In this document: positions 1-6,485 of the stretch, in pieces | How positions within the stretch are numbered: the first letter of the stretch is position 1 | Layout of the letters: each line of letters starts with the position of its first letter | DNA from: Coriobacteriales bacterium | GTDB lineage: Bacteria; Actinomycetota; Coriobacteriia; Coriobacteriales; UBA8131 | Length of the DNA: 61,957 nt | Direction of reading: 5' to 3' | Assembly: GCA_031282405.1 (NCBI GenBank) | Contig: JAITDU010000019.1 | Coordinates: forward strand, 1 to 61,957 | Program-made: the position numbers and the translations under genes | The notes under the pieces: generated by a model | What the model saw: only the letters and a program-made list of their open reading frames with translations | What the model was told of the DNA's origin: nothing | The model's database searches: none

Positions 1-117
1 GCTATGCAGAGGCATGGTTGCAACTTAACCTCTTCGGGCAATGTTTTTGTTTCTGGCGTCGAAAGATAGAGATATGAGGCAAAAAAACATGAAGCAACCC
101 CGCCCTACAGAGAGAAG
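1..117. other. Window edge, no gene recognised
   Basis: These bases lie beyond the leader-distal CRISPR repeat. They hold no convincing reading frame and no further repeat. They could be the true end of the array or, like the other long non-repeat stretches, more phage-like DNA. Confidence 0.4.
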
Positions 118-389
118 GGATAACCCCCGCAGGTGCGGGGCAGACCTCCCTTTCCCAGATAGATTTTATGAGGTCAAAGGATAACCCCCGCAGGTGCGGG
201 GCAGACTAACCTAAGCGGTTTTGCCGCAGTTGTGGCTGAGGATAACCCCCGCAGGTGCGGGGCAGACGGTACTACCGTCTAAGAGCAACCAGAGGCTCCC
301 GGATAACCCCCGCAGGTGCGGGGCAGACGGGTCTGTCTCAGGGGTCTTGCGTGGTGTGGTCGGATAACCCCCGCAGGTGCGGGGCAGAC
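118..389 (-). CRISPR. Type I-E CRISPR array, leader-distal block (5 repeats)
   Basis: Five identical 28-base repeats start at 118, 179, 240, 301 and 362, separated by four 33-base spacers (period 61). On the plus strand each repeat begins GGATAACCCCC and ends GCGGGGCAGAC, with a CCCCGCA/TGCGGGG palindromic core. The reverse complement (GTCTGCCCCGCACC...) is the normal type I-E reading direction, so the array is transcribed leftwards from the leader at 7125-7317. The outermost repeat at 118 is not degenerate, unlike many trailer-end repeats, so the true end of the array may not be shown. After 389 the pattern stops and phage-like DNA follows directly. Confidence 0.98.
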
Positions 390-409
390 TTATTACGGCC
401 ATTATCGCC

Positions 410-697
410 ATGACAGGAAATCGCGTCATAAAAACCATTAATCGCTCGACACAGCAAACTTCCACCATCGGAAAACTGCGTCTCGAAAAAGAGGAACTGA
501 AGGAGCATCGCGATATAAGGCTCGACCGCTTTTTAATCCTCTTTGCTACCGCCTACGCAAGCGGAAACGACCGTGATCGCGTAGGTCAAGAACTGCACAT
601 CGTCGTTGATTTTTTGGCTGACTTAGACGACCAAATAAAAGCCATAGATAGACGCATGGCCGCTATCTATGACGGAAAGATTGAGGGAGCAGCATGA
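410..697 (+). CDS. Phage protein of unknown function, probably 5'-truncated
   Basis: The product is not recognised. The 95-residue frame is rich in charged residues and largely helical in appearance (residues about 20-50 carry many Glu, Lys and Arg), with no membrane segment or known motif. The first ATG in the phage DNA is at 410, but the frame stays open back into the CRISPR repeat at 362-389 and no ribosome binding site precedes 410, so the real start was probably lost at the junction. Its stop overlaps the next start as ATGA (694-697), which implies translational coupling with the holin-like gene. Its place just before holin and portal suggests a phage structural or packaging accessory role; this is inference only. 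Confidence 0.5.
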   Translation: MTGNRVIKTINRSTQQTSTIGKLRLEKEELKEHRDIRLDRFLILFATAYASGNDRDRVGQELHIVVDFLADLDDQIKAIDRRMAAIYDGKIEGAA

Positions 698-912
698 GCG
701 ATAACCCATATCTCTTGCCCGATAAAGCCTATAAGGCTCTCAAATGGATAGCCCTTGTGGTGCTACCGGCAATAGGACTTGCCTATAACGGGCTCGCATC
801 TGTCTGGGGACTGCCCTACGGCAGCCAAGTTTTGGAAACAACAGCCGTCGTCGAAGGTCTCATTGGCGCACTCATCGGGGTATCGGCCATCAAAGCGGCG
901 ATTAACAAGTAA
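694..912 (+). CDS. Phage holin-like small membrane protein
   Basis: The 72-residue protein has two hydrophobic stretches (about residues 16-37, containing ALVVLPAIGLAYN, and 49-68, containing VEGLIGALIGVSAIKAAI) separated by a short turn with WGLPYGSQV. This is the layout of small phage holins, and it resembles the Dp-1 type holin family, whose members often carry the PYG-containing linker. Holins permeabilise the cytoplasmic membrane at the end of infection so that lysin can reach the wall. It overlaps the upstream frame by ATGA and the downstream portal-like gene by TAATG. No endolysin is seen in the segment. The family assignment comes from pattern memory, not a search. Confidence 0.65.
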   Translation: MSDNPYLLPDKAYKALKWIALVVLPAIGLAYNGLASVWGLPYGSQVLETTAVVEGLIGALIGVSAIKAAINK

Positions 913-1454
913 TGCAAGTCTCTCCGGCATATCTCTATACACGTTTACAGCATCACCGTGTGCGTAATCAAGCTAAGTATGCTTACTACGACGCGACACG
1001 TCGCTTCCAAGTCCAAGATGACCGCCGGAAAAAATCTGAGCTTACGGAGCCTTTAGGAATAATTAAAGGGCTCATTGATACTACACGAGCGAAAATCAGC
1101 CCAAGCCATATAGTGGGCAGGGCTGATATTTCAGGACTTCTGACCAATCGCGCGATGAACTACGCTATAAAAGATGCGCTCATCACCGGATGTAGTTTTT
1201 TGTATGTTGAGACCACGCCGCAAGGGGTAAGACTTGTTCCATTTTCTTCGTACGAGGCCACAGGATACATGCGTACGGATGGGATGCTAAGTACGGCCCT
1301 TATCCAAACAAGTATCATGGGACAGCTCCGACCGGTAGTCTCTGTGTCGCCCGTTTTTGGGAGTACAGGCGGACTCTTAGAGGCACCAGATATAACATCT
1401 GATGGAATATGCGCTTTAGTGCCTATCGTCTATAACCCCAATCCCACACGACCG
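912..1454 (+). CDS. Phage portal-like protein, 3'-truncated at a CRISPR repeat
   Basis: About 181 residues resemble the N-terminal part of a phage portal protein: a basic N-terminus (HHRVRNQAKYAYYDA), a stretch with DTTRAKISPSHIVGRAD, then DALITGCSFLYVE followed by a segment about a position's attributes (RLVPFSSYEATGYM), as in SPP1/HK97-class portals. Portals form the dodecameric ring through which DNA enters the capsid; full length is usually 400-500 residues. Here the reading frame runs straight into the CRISPR repeat at 1455 and stops within it, so more than half of the protein is missing. The start codon overlaps the holin stop as TAATG. Portal is the most likely identity; another virion protein is possible. 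Confidence 0.55.
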
Positions 1455-1543
1455 GGATAACCCCCGCAGGTGCGGGGCAGACTTACCACCCCGCTTGAGA
1501 GATTGCGCATCAAGGGGATAACCCCCGCAGGTGCGGGGCAGAC
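1455..1543 (-). CRISPR. Type I-E CRISPR array, block of 2 repeats
   Basis: Two perfect copies of the 28-base repeat at 1455-1482 and 1516-1543 enclose a single 33-base spacer (1483-1515). The block is an island between phage segments 1 and 2. Repeats are identical to all others in the array and keep the same orientation. Confidence 0.97.
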
Positions 1544-1605
1544 CTATCTTGTGGGGTTCGCTGCGGATAAGGTCTAGTACTGCTTCATCCATAGTCTGTC
1601 CAAAT

Positions 1606-1632
1606 AAAAAGCCGCCCTGCGGCGGCCTTTTT
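1606..1632 (-). terminator. Intrinsic terminator after the ADP-ribosylglycohydrolase gene
   Basis: GCCGCC (1611-1616), a four-base loop and GGCGGC (1621-1626) form a perfect stem flanked by A5 on the left and T5 on the right. Read on the minus strand the stem is followed by a T run, 20 bases past the stop at 1653. It is symmetrical enough to work on both strands. Confidence 0.8.
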
Positions 1633-1652
1633 AGGTTGTTTGTCCTTTCAGC

Positions 1653-2468
1653 TCAAAAGAGGCTGTTTTCTATGATGTCTTTACCTCTGAGTATGTCAAT
1701 CCACTCAGCAGGAATCCCGCAGTAGCCATATGTGATACCCGCAAGCGCGCCTGCAAGCGCTCCTATGGTGTCTGTGTCGCCACCGAGGTTAATCGCTCTG
1801 AGTACACAAGCACTATAGCTGCTTGTAGTGACCACGCACCATATAGCAGCTTCAAGAGTGTCTAGCGCATATCCAGATGACTTGATATCGCTTCTCACAA
1901 GCCGCTTGATAGACTTTAGGCGAGAAAACTCCTTGTCTTTTATCCCCATAGCTTTTAGTGATTCAACGGGGCGGGCTTTAGCTATTAGTGCCTGGGCATA
2001 TCTAACATAGACGACGCAGGCCTTAGTTGAGATTTCGTTAGCATGGGTTATTGCAGAAACTGCCTGTATCTGTTCGGTGCTTGCGTTTGTAAATGCCAGT
2101 GGTAAGATTCGCATTAGCGACCCGTTGCCGCTATCTTGCTCACCGTTACAGCCTTTGTTTTGCTCCAGTGCCTTTTTGGTGGTGTTTCCAACATCAAAAG
2201 TTCCGTCAATGGTATAGGCACCGTCATAAAGCCACTTCCTAAAACGCTCTGTCATGTCTTGGGTGTTGATACCCTTGCAATCCTTGATACTAGCACAGGT
2301 GGCAAGCACCGTGGCCGTATCGTCTGACCATGTGCCCGCTGGTTGGTCATGTGTGCCATAACCAACCATGCCTTTGGCCTTGAATGTGCCGCGCTCTTTG
2401 AACTCGTAGGGCACACCTATAGCGTCGCCTACGGCAAAACCGTAGATAGCGTCTTTTAAGGTGGTCAT
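1653..2468 (-). CDS. Phage ADP-ribosylglycohydrolase (DraG/ARH family)
   Basis: This 271-residue protein belongs to the ADP-ribosylglycohydrolase family, which removes ADP-ribose from modified proteins (or other acceptors) using a binuclear magnesium site. The metal-binding motifs are visible: GTWSDDTA near residue 46, and LGGDTDTIGALAGALAG near residue 230; DAIGVPYEF near the N-terminus is also typical. Its length fits the family. Its start overlaps the stop of a 46-residue frame (ATGA at 2465-2468), and an ADP-ribosyltransferase lies upstream on the same strand, so writer and eraser of ADP-ribosylation are in one transcription unit. A terminator follows. It could protect the phage from a host ADP-ribosylating defence or reset the partner enzyme's marks; the sequence does not decide this. 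Confidence 0.9.
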   Translation of the reverse strand: MTTLKDAIYGFAVGDAIGVPYEFKERGTFKAKGMVGYGTHDQPAGTWSDDTATVLATCASIKDCKGINTQDMTERFRKWLYDGAYTIDGTFDVGNTTKKALEQNKGCNGEQDSGNGSLMRILPLAFTNASTEQIQAVSAITHANEISTKACVVYVRYAQALIAKARPVESLKAMGIKDKEFSRLKSIKRLVRSDIKSSGYALDTLEAAIWCVVTTSSYSACVLRAINLGGDTDTIGALAGALAGITYGYCGIPAEWIDILRGKDIIENSLF

Positions 2469-2605
2469 TTCTTTGTAGTAGACTTCTTTTTTGATTTGGA
2501 AACAGGCTTAGAGCCTATTACTTGACAAGCCCTGTCTCCGTGATTGCCTTTTGCGTATCTTTCTAGTCGCTCTTTAGTTATTGGCCAGTATTTTGATTTT
2601 GCCAC
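2465..2605 (-). CDS. Small basic phage protein, 46 residues
   Basis: A GTG at 2605-2603 is preceded by a good GGAGGT ribosome binding site (plus-strand positions 2610-2615) and opens a 46-codon frame ending in TGA that overlaps the ATG of the ADP-ribosylglycohydrolase gene by four bases (ATGA). The protein begins VAKSKYWPITKERLERYAKG and ends in a Lys/Ser/Thr-rich tail. The overlap and the site indicate real, coupled translation. No family is recognised. Its place between an ADP-ribosyltransferase and a glycohydrolase makes it a candidate accessory or regulator of that pair, which is speculation. Confidence 0.6.
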   Translation of the reverse strand: MAKSKYWPITKERLERYAKGNHGDRACQVIGSKPVSKSKKKSTTKK

Positions 2606-2649
2606 GATTACCTCCTTTTTCATCTTCTTATTATACCACATTCAACGCG

Positions 2650-3291
2650 CTATGTCTCCTCTAAATACACGAAAAGATAGCCGTCTTTCCTCTGGGTTTT
2701 GCCAACCGCATAACTCGCGCTTGATGATACAAGCACTTCATCTTGGGGCGGTAGTATCTGACCACTTTGACCAAAGGGCGACAGGTGATTTATGGATGTG
2801 CCTTTGTTTTGTGTCGGCGATACGAAAATCACCTTTTGAGCGCTTGCGCCTCTTTTGCCGCCGGTAGGCAGTGTGAAGCCCTTGGCAACGTCAAGGCTGG
2901 ACGACCAGGAGGACAGCCCTTTTTGGTCGATAATTTTTCCAGGCTTATACTCGGATACATCGCTTATGTTCACACCTCGGTAGGTAACACCACCGTTCCA
3001 ACGCGGTGAGGAACTGATAAAGCTCTCCAGCCCCTCAGCGTATTTCTTAGCTTCTTTGCTGGTCAGGCCGTCTGATGTGCCTTTTCCTTGTTGATAAGCA
3101 CGGATATCCCAGTTGCCATCCATCGCCCAGGCGAACATAGCGTCAACGTACAAATCGGCTGTGTCCATTGGTACCCCTAGGTCTTTAGAGATAAACTCTG
3201 CCATACCTAAGCCGTCTCTGTGAAAAACGCTTTCAACGTGTCCACGCTCGCGTTGGCGGCTGCTAGCGCTGGACGCGCCTCGCCCACCCAT
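2650..3291 (-). CDS. Phage ADP-ribosyltransferase (R-S-E class, QxE variant)
   Basis: The 213-residue protein shows the three landmarks of arginine-serine-glutamate ADP-ribosyltransferases. The NAD-binding Arg is in GGVTYRGV (about residue 104), the Ser-x-Ser element is in LSSWSSSLDVAKGF (about residue 130), and the catalytic Glu is in PPQDEVLV (about residue 186). The catalytic signature reads Q-x-E rather than E-x-E; in characterised enzymes (C3 exoenzymes) Q-x-E goes with targets other than arginine. The start MGGRGASSASS is typical of phage head-associated proteins carrying such domains, so the enzyme may be packaged and injected. It lies in one leftward unit with a 46-residue protein and a glycohydrolase. 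The target is unknown. Confidence 0.8.
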   Translation of the reverse strand: MGGRGASSASSRQRERGHVESVFHRDGLGMAEFISKDLGVPMDTADLYVDAMFAWAMDGNWDIRAYQQGKGTSDGLTSKEAKKYAEGLESFISSSPRWNGGVTYRGVNISDVSEYKPGKIIDQKGLSSWSSSLDVAKGFTLPTGGKRGASAQKVIFVSPTQNKGTSINHLSPFGQSGQILPPQDEVLVSSSASYAVGKTQRKDGYLFVYLEET

Positions 3292-3298
3292 GTTAGCC

Positions 3299-3673
3299 TC
3301 ACTTTCTTAGGTATGCGTCAATTTCTATTATGGTTTGTGAATCGTTGTGGATAACCTCTAGCTCGTCTTTAGGCTTTTGCCCTGATGTGTCTCTTATAAA
3401 CGCCGCAGCTTGTACATCGCCTTTTAACGCCTTGGTTGCCATGGCGAGTGCTATAGCTTGCGAAACAGTTACATTTTTGCCATTGACCTCACGCAGGTTT
3501 TTAATGTTGTCTAGCTTGCCGTCGTCTAAGGGCATATCTAAGATAGCCTCAAAGACCTCGCGCATGGCTTTTTTCTCGCTGCGCTTTGCATTGGTAGCCC
3601 TAGCTCCCTTTGAAGCAGCCCCCCTGGGTGGCCTACTAAGGAGATTTTTGGGGGCACCGCGCCTTGTCATCAT
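3299..3673 (-). CDS. Phage hypothetical protein, possible packaging accessory
   Basis: A 124-residue protein with a basic, Arg/Lys-rich N-terminus (MMTRRGAPKNLLSRPPRG) is followed by a helical region that includes TVSQAIALAMATKALKGDVQAAAFI and a C-terminus with GQKPKDELEV. Small proteins of this build occur next to terminase and portal genes in many Gram-positive phages. Some are annotated as small terminase-like, but no defining motif is seen here, so the function is left open. It ends 7 bases before the ADP-ribosyltransferase start, suggesting co-transcription. A hairpin terminator separates it from the upstream DUF4417 gene, so this gene may open its own transcript. The start could be either of the first two Met codons. 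Confidence 0.5.
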   Translation of the reverse strand: MMTRRGAPKNLLSRPPRGAASKGARATNAKRSEKKAMREVFEAILDMPLDDGKLDNIKNLREVNGKNVTVSQAIALAMATKALKGDVQAAAFIRDTSGQKPKDELEVIHNDSQTIIEIDAYLRK

Positions 3674-3707
3674 TAGCTCCTTACCGTTGCGTTACCGTTG
3701 CGTAAAG

Positions 3708-3738
3708 CAAAAGACCGCCCCGAAAGGCGGCCTCAAAA
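3708..3738 (-). terminator. Intrinsic terminator between phage genes
   Basis: CCGCC (3715-3719) and GGCGG (3726-3730), extended by near-pairs on both sides, form a GC-rich stem; on the minus strand it is followed by TTTTGC. It lies downstream of the DUF4417 gene stop at 3802 and upstream of the gene starting at 3673. Confidence 0.7.
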
Positions 3739-3801
3739 AGCGTTGGGTTTACGTCTTTCATTCCGTCTAGCCCAATGCCACCGGTCGCGCTCATTGCTCC
3801 T

Positions 3802-4623
3802 CTACCGCCCATGTCTCACCTCCGTAAAGGTTGGATATTCGATTGTCTTGGTATTGCCAAAATCAAAGCCCGTACTACTACCATAGACAAGTACGGTCTC
3901 AGGCTCTAGCTGCCGGATAGCCTCTGCCATGCCGTCGTGCCAGATGGCTTTTGTCCTTGCGCTGTTTTTTATCCCTATGGTAGATACCGCCACAATCGAG
4001 CCTTGTGGTATGCCTTCAAAGCAAAACACAAATGTCTCCGGACCCGCCCATGAAAGCGTGGGTATCACCGTAAGGCCAGATTTTTGCCAGAAGTGACCTA
4101 CTGCTCTGGAGCGATAGACATTCCATATCTTCATCGGCAGGGGCATATCCAGATAAAGCGAAAAATCGGGAGACATTACACAGTCGAACTTTTTGAGGAT
4201 GTCAACGTATCCGGGCAAATCGTTCCATACCCGCTCAAACTGGTAGTCATCGATAAAAAAGTGGATGCCTGATGAATATTCATTTGATGTCTTAGCGCAG
4301 TTAAAGGGAATCAGGTCTTTTGGCGTATGCCCTTGGCATTCGATAGTGGGCATTTCCCATTCCCCCGAACAATCGTCTTTGCTGATGTGTCTTAGGTTGT
4401 ACGAGTTGTCGGTACGCAGCCGCTCGTTTTTTGAATCAGTAGTATCAATATCAAATTCAAACCCAAAATCCTCCATGTTTAAGGTGTGAGATTCCAAGAT
4501 TGCATCAAGTTCGAAGTTAAGTAGAGAAAAATCCCAATTTGCCAGTTCGGCGGTCTTGTTGTCCGCGAGCCTGTATGCTTTGGATTGCAATTCAGTAAGG
4601 TCATCTGCCACAAGCACGGGTAC
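3802..4623 (-). CDS. ParB-like/DUF4417 phage protein, 5'-truncated at a CRISPR repeat
   Basis: About 273 residues of phage sequence remain. The first part (ELQSKAYRLADNKTAELANWD) matches the end of ParB/Srx-type domains found in phage proteins; the rest (from KDDCSGEWEMP to the end) matches DUF4417, with DYQFERVWNDLPGY and YGSSTGFDF as recognisable parts. Such fusions lie close to terminase genes in many phages of Firmicutes and Actinobacteria; the role is not established. On the minus strand the frame enters from the CRISPR repeats at 4624-4712, and the residues it gives there (LPRTCGGYP and SAPHLRGLS) are just translated repeat. So the true start and most of the ParB domain are absent: the gene is cut at the repeat border. 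Confidence 0.75.
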   Translation of the reverse strand, partial: VPVLVADDLTELQSKAYRLADNKTAELANWDFSLLNFELDAILESHTLNMEDFGFEFDIDTTDSKNERLRTDNSYNLRHISKDDCSGEWEMPTIECQGHTPKDLIPFNCAKTSNEYSSGIHFFIDDYQFERVWNDLPGYVDILKKFDCVMSPDFSLYLDMPLPMKIWNVYRSRAVGHFWQKSGLTVIPTLSWAGPETFVFCFEGIPQGSIVAVSTIGIKNSARTKAIWHDGMAEAIRQLEPETVLVYGSSTGFDFGNTKTIEYPTFTEVRHGR

Positions 4624-4834
4624 GGATAACCCCCGCAGGTGCGGGGCAGACTGTGGTCTTGCGTGTGGTAGCCATGATGGCTCCGGATAACCCCCGCAGG
4701 TGCGGGGCAGACCCGCGTATTCTGCGGTCAATGGGCTTGCTGCCGGGATAACCCCCGCAGGTGCGGGGCAGACTATCTGAAAGCGGCTAAAGACGCCGTC
4801 TCAGCAGGATAACCCCCGCAGGTGCGGGGCAGAC
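4624..4834 (-). CRISPR. Type I-E CRISPR array, block of 4 repeats
   Basis: Perfect repeats at 4624, 4685, 4746 and 4807 enclose three 33-base spacers. The block separates phage segments 2 and 3. Spacing is exactly 61 bases throughout, as in the uninterrupted part of the array. Confidence 0.97.
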
Positions 4835-4926
4835 GATAACATACTCGGCGAACTTATCCAGGTGGCGGCTGTTGCTGTCGCACATATCGAGTGCATATTA
4901 CGCAATAGGTCAAAGGAGGAGACAAA

Positions 4927-5115
4927 ATGACTAGTTTGTTGCCCTGCCCATTTTGTGGCGGAGAGGCCGAAGTCGAGTTCTATTCCGTAAAAAAAAATAT
5001 GCATTGCTGCGATGTATGCTGCAAAGATTGCAATGCGCGGGGAGAACAGTTTCGCACATACAACACAGACGAGGCTATAGAGATGGCCAGGGACGCTTGG
5101 AATAGGAGGGTATGA
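4927..5115 (+). CDS. Lar-like zinc-ribbon protein (restriction alleviation family)
   Basis: A 62-residue protein opens with LLPCPFCGGEAEVEF and continues with CDVCCKDCNARG, giving two CxxC pairs that form a zinc ribbon, and ends with AIEMARDAWNRRV. This is the signature of the Lar family, common in phages and prophages, named after a Rac prophage protein that reduces type I restriction of incoming DNA; most members have not been tested. The ATG at 4927 follows AAAGGAGGAGAC, a strong ribosome binding site. It is the first gene of a compact phage cluster and is followed directly by a 26-residue frame. Confidence 0.8.
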   Translation: MTSLLPCPFCGGEAEVEFYSVKKNMHCCDVCCKDCNARGEQFRTYNTDEAIEMARDAWNRRV

Positions 5116-5196
5116 ATGCCAAAGAAGATAGCCTCGGGAGCGTCAGACAGAAGAAATTTGTTACTCAGTAACATTGCCACCAAACCGTTACCTTAA
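5116..5196 (+). CDS. Tiny phage frame, 26 residues
   Basis: ATG at 5116 directly follows the stop of the Lar-like gene, is preceded by GGAGGGTATGA, and runs 26 codons to TAA at 5194-5196, one base before the ATG of the next gene. The product starts MPKKIASGASDRRNLLLSN. The fit between two genes and the ribosome binding site favour real translation. No function is recognised; it may only couple translation. Confidence 0.45.
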   Translation: MPKKIASGASDRRNLLLSNIATKPLP

Positions 5197-5197
5197 A

Positions 5198-5551
5198 ATG
5201 TATCACCGGTGGACAAAGACAGATATACGGTATGTAGCAGAGCATGCCTCAGAGGGCTCGCAGGTAATAGCTGCTCACTTCGGTGTTAGCTCTGATGCAG
5301 TAAGGATGCTCGCATACAGAAAGGGTATCACCCTTGGCAAAGTACCTATGATCGTTACAAATACATGTATTGAATGTAGACAGCGTCCGGTGTATGATAA
5401 GAGCATACAGGCAAAAGAGTTAGAGCTATGCCTTATATGCTACAGACGCTGGCAGATAAGGCAAAAAGAGGATGAGCTTCTGGAACAAAGGCTAGAGCGA
5501 GAAGTAAGGTCACTAAGTTCTAGGGTAGCGAGAGGAAAGACACATGAATGA
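5198..5551 (+). CDS. Phage HTH and zinc-finger protein
   Basis: The 117-residue protein from ATG 5198 begins with a helix-turn-helix-like segment (TDIRYVAEHASEGSQVIAAH then SSDAVRMLAYRKG, about residues 8-42). A zinc-binding stretch follows, with CIEC near residue 56 and CLIC near residue 77, and then a long charged helix (RRWQIRQKEDELLEQRLERE) likely to form a coiled coil. It looks like a small DNA-binding regulator or a phage DNA-metabolism accessory protein. A TTG start at 5174 is possible, but ATG 5198 lies just after the preceding stop and fits better. Its last bases overlap the start of the membrane protein gene. Confidence 0.55.
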   Translation: MYHRWTKTDIRYVAEHASEGSQVIAAHFGVSSDAVRMLAYRKGITLGKVPMIVTNTCIECRQRPVYDKSIQAKELELCLICYRRWQIRQKEDELLEQRLEREVRSLSSRVARGKTHE

Positions 5552-5756
5552 AGTAAAGCGCAAATACGACATAAGACTTGGTATATACGCATTTTTCGCT
5601 CTTAACGGATTCGCGCTGCTTTGGCTTATGCTTTTTTTGCCTGTCGGCCTTCTTATCTTTGCCTTTATGATTGGTTGGCCACCCCTTTTCTTTATAGTAG
5701 AAGGGGCGTTTCTTGCCGTTGCTATCTGTGTTAGTCGTGAGGTTAACAAAAGGTAA
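5544..5756 (+). CDS. Small two-helix phage membrane protein
   Basis: A 70-residue protein has two hydrophobic helices: about residues 13-40 (IYAFFALNGFALLWLMLFL and following) and 42-62 (IGWPPLFFIVEGAFLAVAI), with short charged ends. The ATG at 5544 is preceded by GAGAGGAAAG and overlaps the end of the upstream gene by eight bases. A hairpin terminator lies 42 bases after the stop. Its function is unknown; small membrane proteins in this position are sometimes superinfection-exclusion or holin-type proteins, which is a guess. Confidence 0.55.
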   Translation: MNEVKRKYDIRLGIYAFFALNGFALLWLMLFLPVGLLIFAFMIGWPPLFFIVEGAFLAVAICVSREVNKR

Positions 5757-5797
5757 GTAACAAGACCACCACCAGTCCATACATAAACACTCATTAG

Positions 5798-5829
5798 ATA
5801 ATCCCGCTACACCACGTAGACGGGATTAT
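5798..5829 (+). terminator. Intrinsic terminator before the HNH gene
   Basis: ATAATCCCG (5798-5806) pairs perfectly with CGGGATTAT (5821-5829), with a further inner CTAC/GTAG stem, and TTATTG follows. It ends the short operon of small phage genes. Confidence 0.65.
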
Positions 5830-5834
5830 TTATT

Positions 5835-6170
5835 GTGCGCACATTTGCAAAAAAGTTCTACAACTCAAAAGCCTGGCACAAGACCAGGCAAGCGTACGCA
5901 GCCTCGCAACACTATCTTTGCGAGATTTGCAAAGAGCCCGGTGCTGTAGTTCATCACAAACAGCACTTAATCCCACATACCATAGCTAACCCTGACATAA
6001 CCCTTGCATGGGGCAACCTCCAGTATCTTTGTGCTGAGTGTCACGCAAAAGCGCATAAAGCGCACTCACTTGTTAACAATCGCGCTACCATCCACTTCAA
6101 AAGCGACGGAACTATAGCCCCCCATCGCCCGCGAAACGCTGACCCTGCCAACACCGGCGCCCAGCCTTAA
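5835..6170 (+). CDS. Phage HNH endonuclease
   Basis: The 111-residue protein has the HNH nuclease core: CEIC near residue 33, VVHHKQHLIPH (catalytic His) near residue 42, NLQYLC and CHAKAH near residue 70, giving the zinc-binding CxxC pairs and His-Asn-His set. Stand-alone HNH proteins directly before the small terminase are standard in cos-type tailed phages, where they assist the terminase in DNA cleavage for packaging. The predicted start is GTG at 5835, with no strong ribosome binding site; a downstream start is unlikely because the basic N-terminus (FAKKFYNSKAWHKTRQAY) belongs to the family. A small terminase gene starts 48 bases downstream. Confidence 0.88.
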   Translation: MRTFAKKFYNSKAWHKTRQAYAASQHYLCEICKEPGAVVHHKQHLIPHTIANPDITLAWGNLQYLCAECHAKAHKAHSLVNNRATIHFKSDGTIAPHRPRNADPANTGAQP

Positions 6171-6217
6171 ATTCCATGCGGGTGATGTTTTGAGGGGTAG
6201 GTAGTGAAGGGACGAAC

Positions 6218-6485
6218 ATGGGAAGAAAAACGAAAGACACACTCATAAAAGAGGAGGTTATACGCATTAAGTCGATGCTTGCTGATGTACCAGACAAAGT
6301 GCTTAAAGCTAACAACTCACTCATTGAGCGTGCTGCCTTTTTAGCTGTCACCACCAAAGAACTTGAGCGCCAAATGGAAATTGAGGGGGTGGTTGTTAAA
6401 TACGACAACGGTGGGGGCCAGCGTGGCGACAAGATCTCTGCCGCCTCACAGACGCACAACCAGATGACCAAAAATCTCCTTGCCA
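6218..6485 (+). CDS. Phage small terminase subunit (P27 type), 3'-truncated at a repeat
   Basis: 89 phage residues match the small terminase of the P27 family: helical N-terminus (MGRKTKDTLIKEEVIRIKS), VTTKELERQMEIEG, then a stretch around GGGQRGDKISAASQTHNQMTKNLL that corresponds to the family's conserved region just before its LGL end. The small terminase recognises the phage packaging site and recruits the large ATPase/nuclease subunit. The reading frame runs into the CRISPR repeat at 6486 and ends within its first copy, so the last helix is lost and no large terminase follows. It comes directly after an HNH gene, as expected for a packaging module. Confidence 0.8.

Larger units (their letters stand above)
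390..1454 (+). mobile_element. Phage-derived segment 1 between CRISPR repeats
   Basis: 1065 bases sit between two perfect CRISPR repeats, exactly where a 33-base spacer is expected. They hold three tightly packed rightward genes (unknown, holin-like, portal-like) joined by ATGA and TAATG stop/start overlaps, as in phage operons. The first is probably cut by the left repeat and the third is certainly cut by the right repeat. By eye the DNA is more AT-rich than the host genes further right. Confidence 0.75.
1544..4623 (-). mobile_element. Phage-derived segment 2 between CRISPR repeats
   Basis: 3080 bases lie between the repeats at 1516-1543 and 4624-4651. All genes run leftwards: truncated ParB-like/DUF4417 protein, small conserved-looking protein, ADP-ribosyltransferase, 46-residue protein, ADP-ribosylglycohydrolase. 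Two hairpin terminators serve the same strand. The MGGRG-type start of the ADP-ribosyltransferase is typical of phage head-region proteins. The right edge cuts the DUF4417 gene exactly at a repeat. Confidence 0.75.
4835..6485 (+). mobile_element. Phage-derived segment 3 between CRISPR repeats
   Basis: 1651 bases between the repeats at 4807-4834 and 6486-6513 hold six rightward genes with phage character: a zinc-ribbon Lar-like protein, a 26-residue frame, an HTH/zinc protein, a two-helix membrane protein, an HNH nuclease and a P27-type small terminase. The order HNH then small terminase is the classic left end of a tailed-phage packaging module. The terminase gene is cut at the repeat. Confidence 0.8.

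Noticed and set aside
211-468. 85-residue minus-strand frame across repeats
   Set aside because: It consists of CRISPR repeat translation and antisense phage sequence, with no ribosome binding site.
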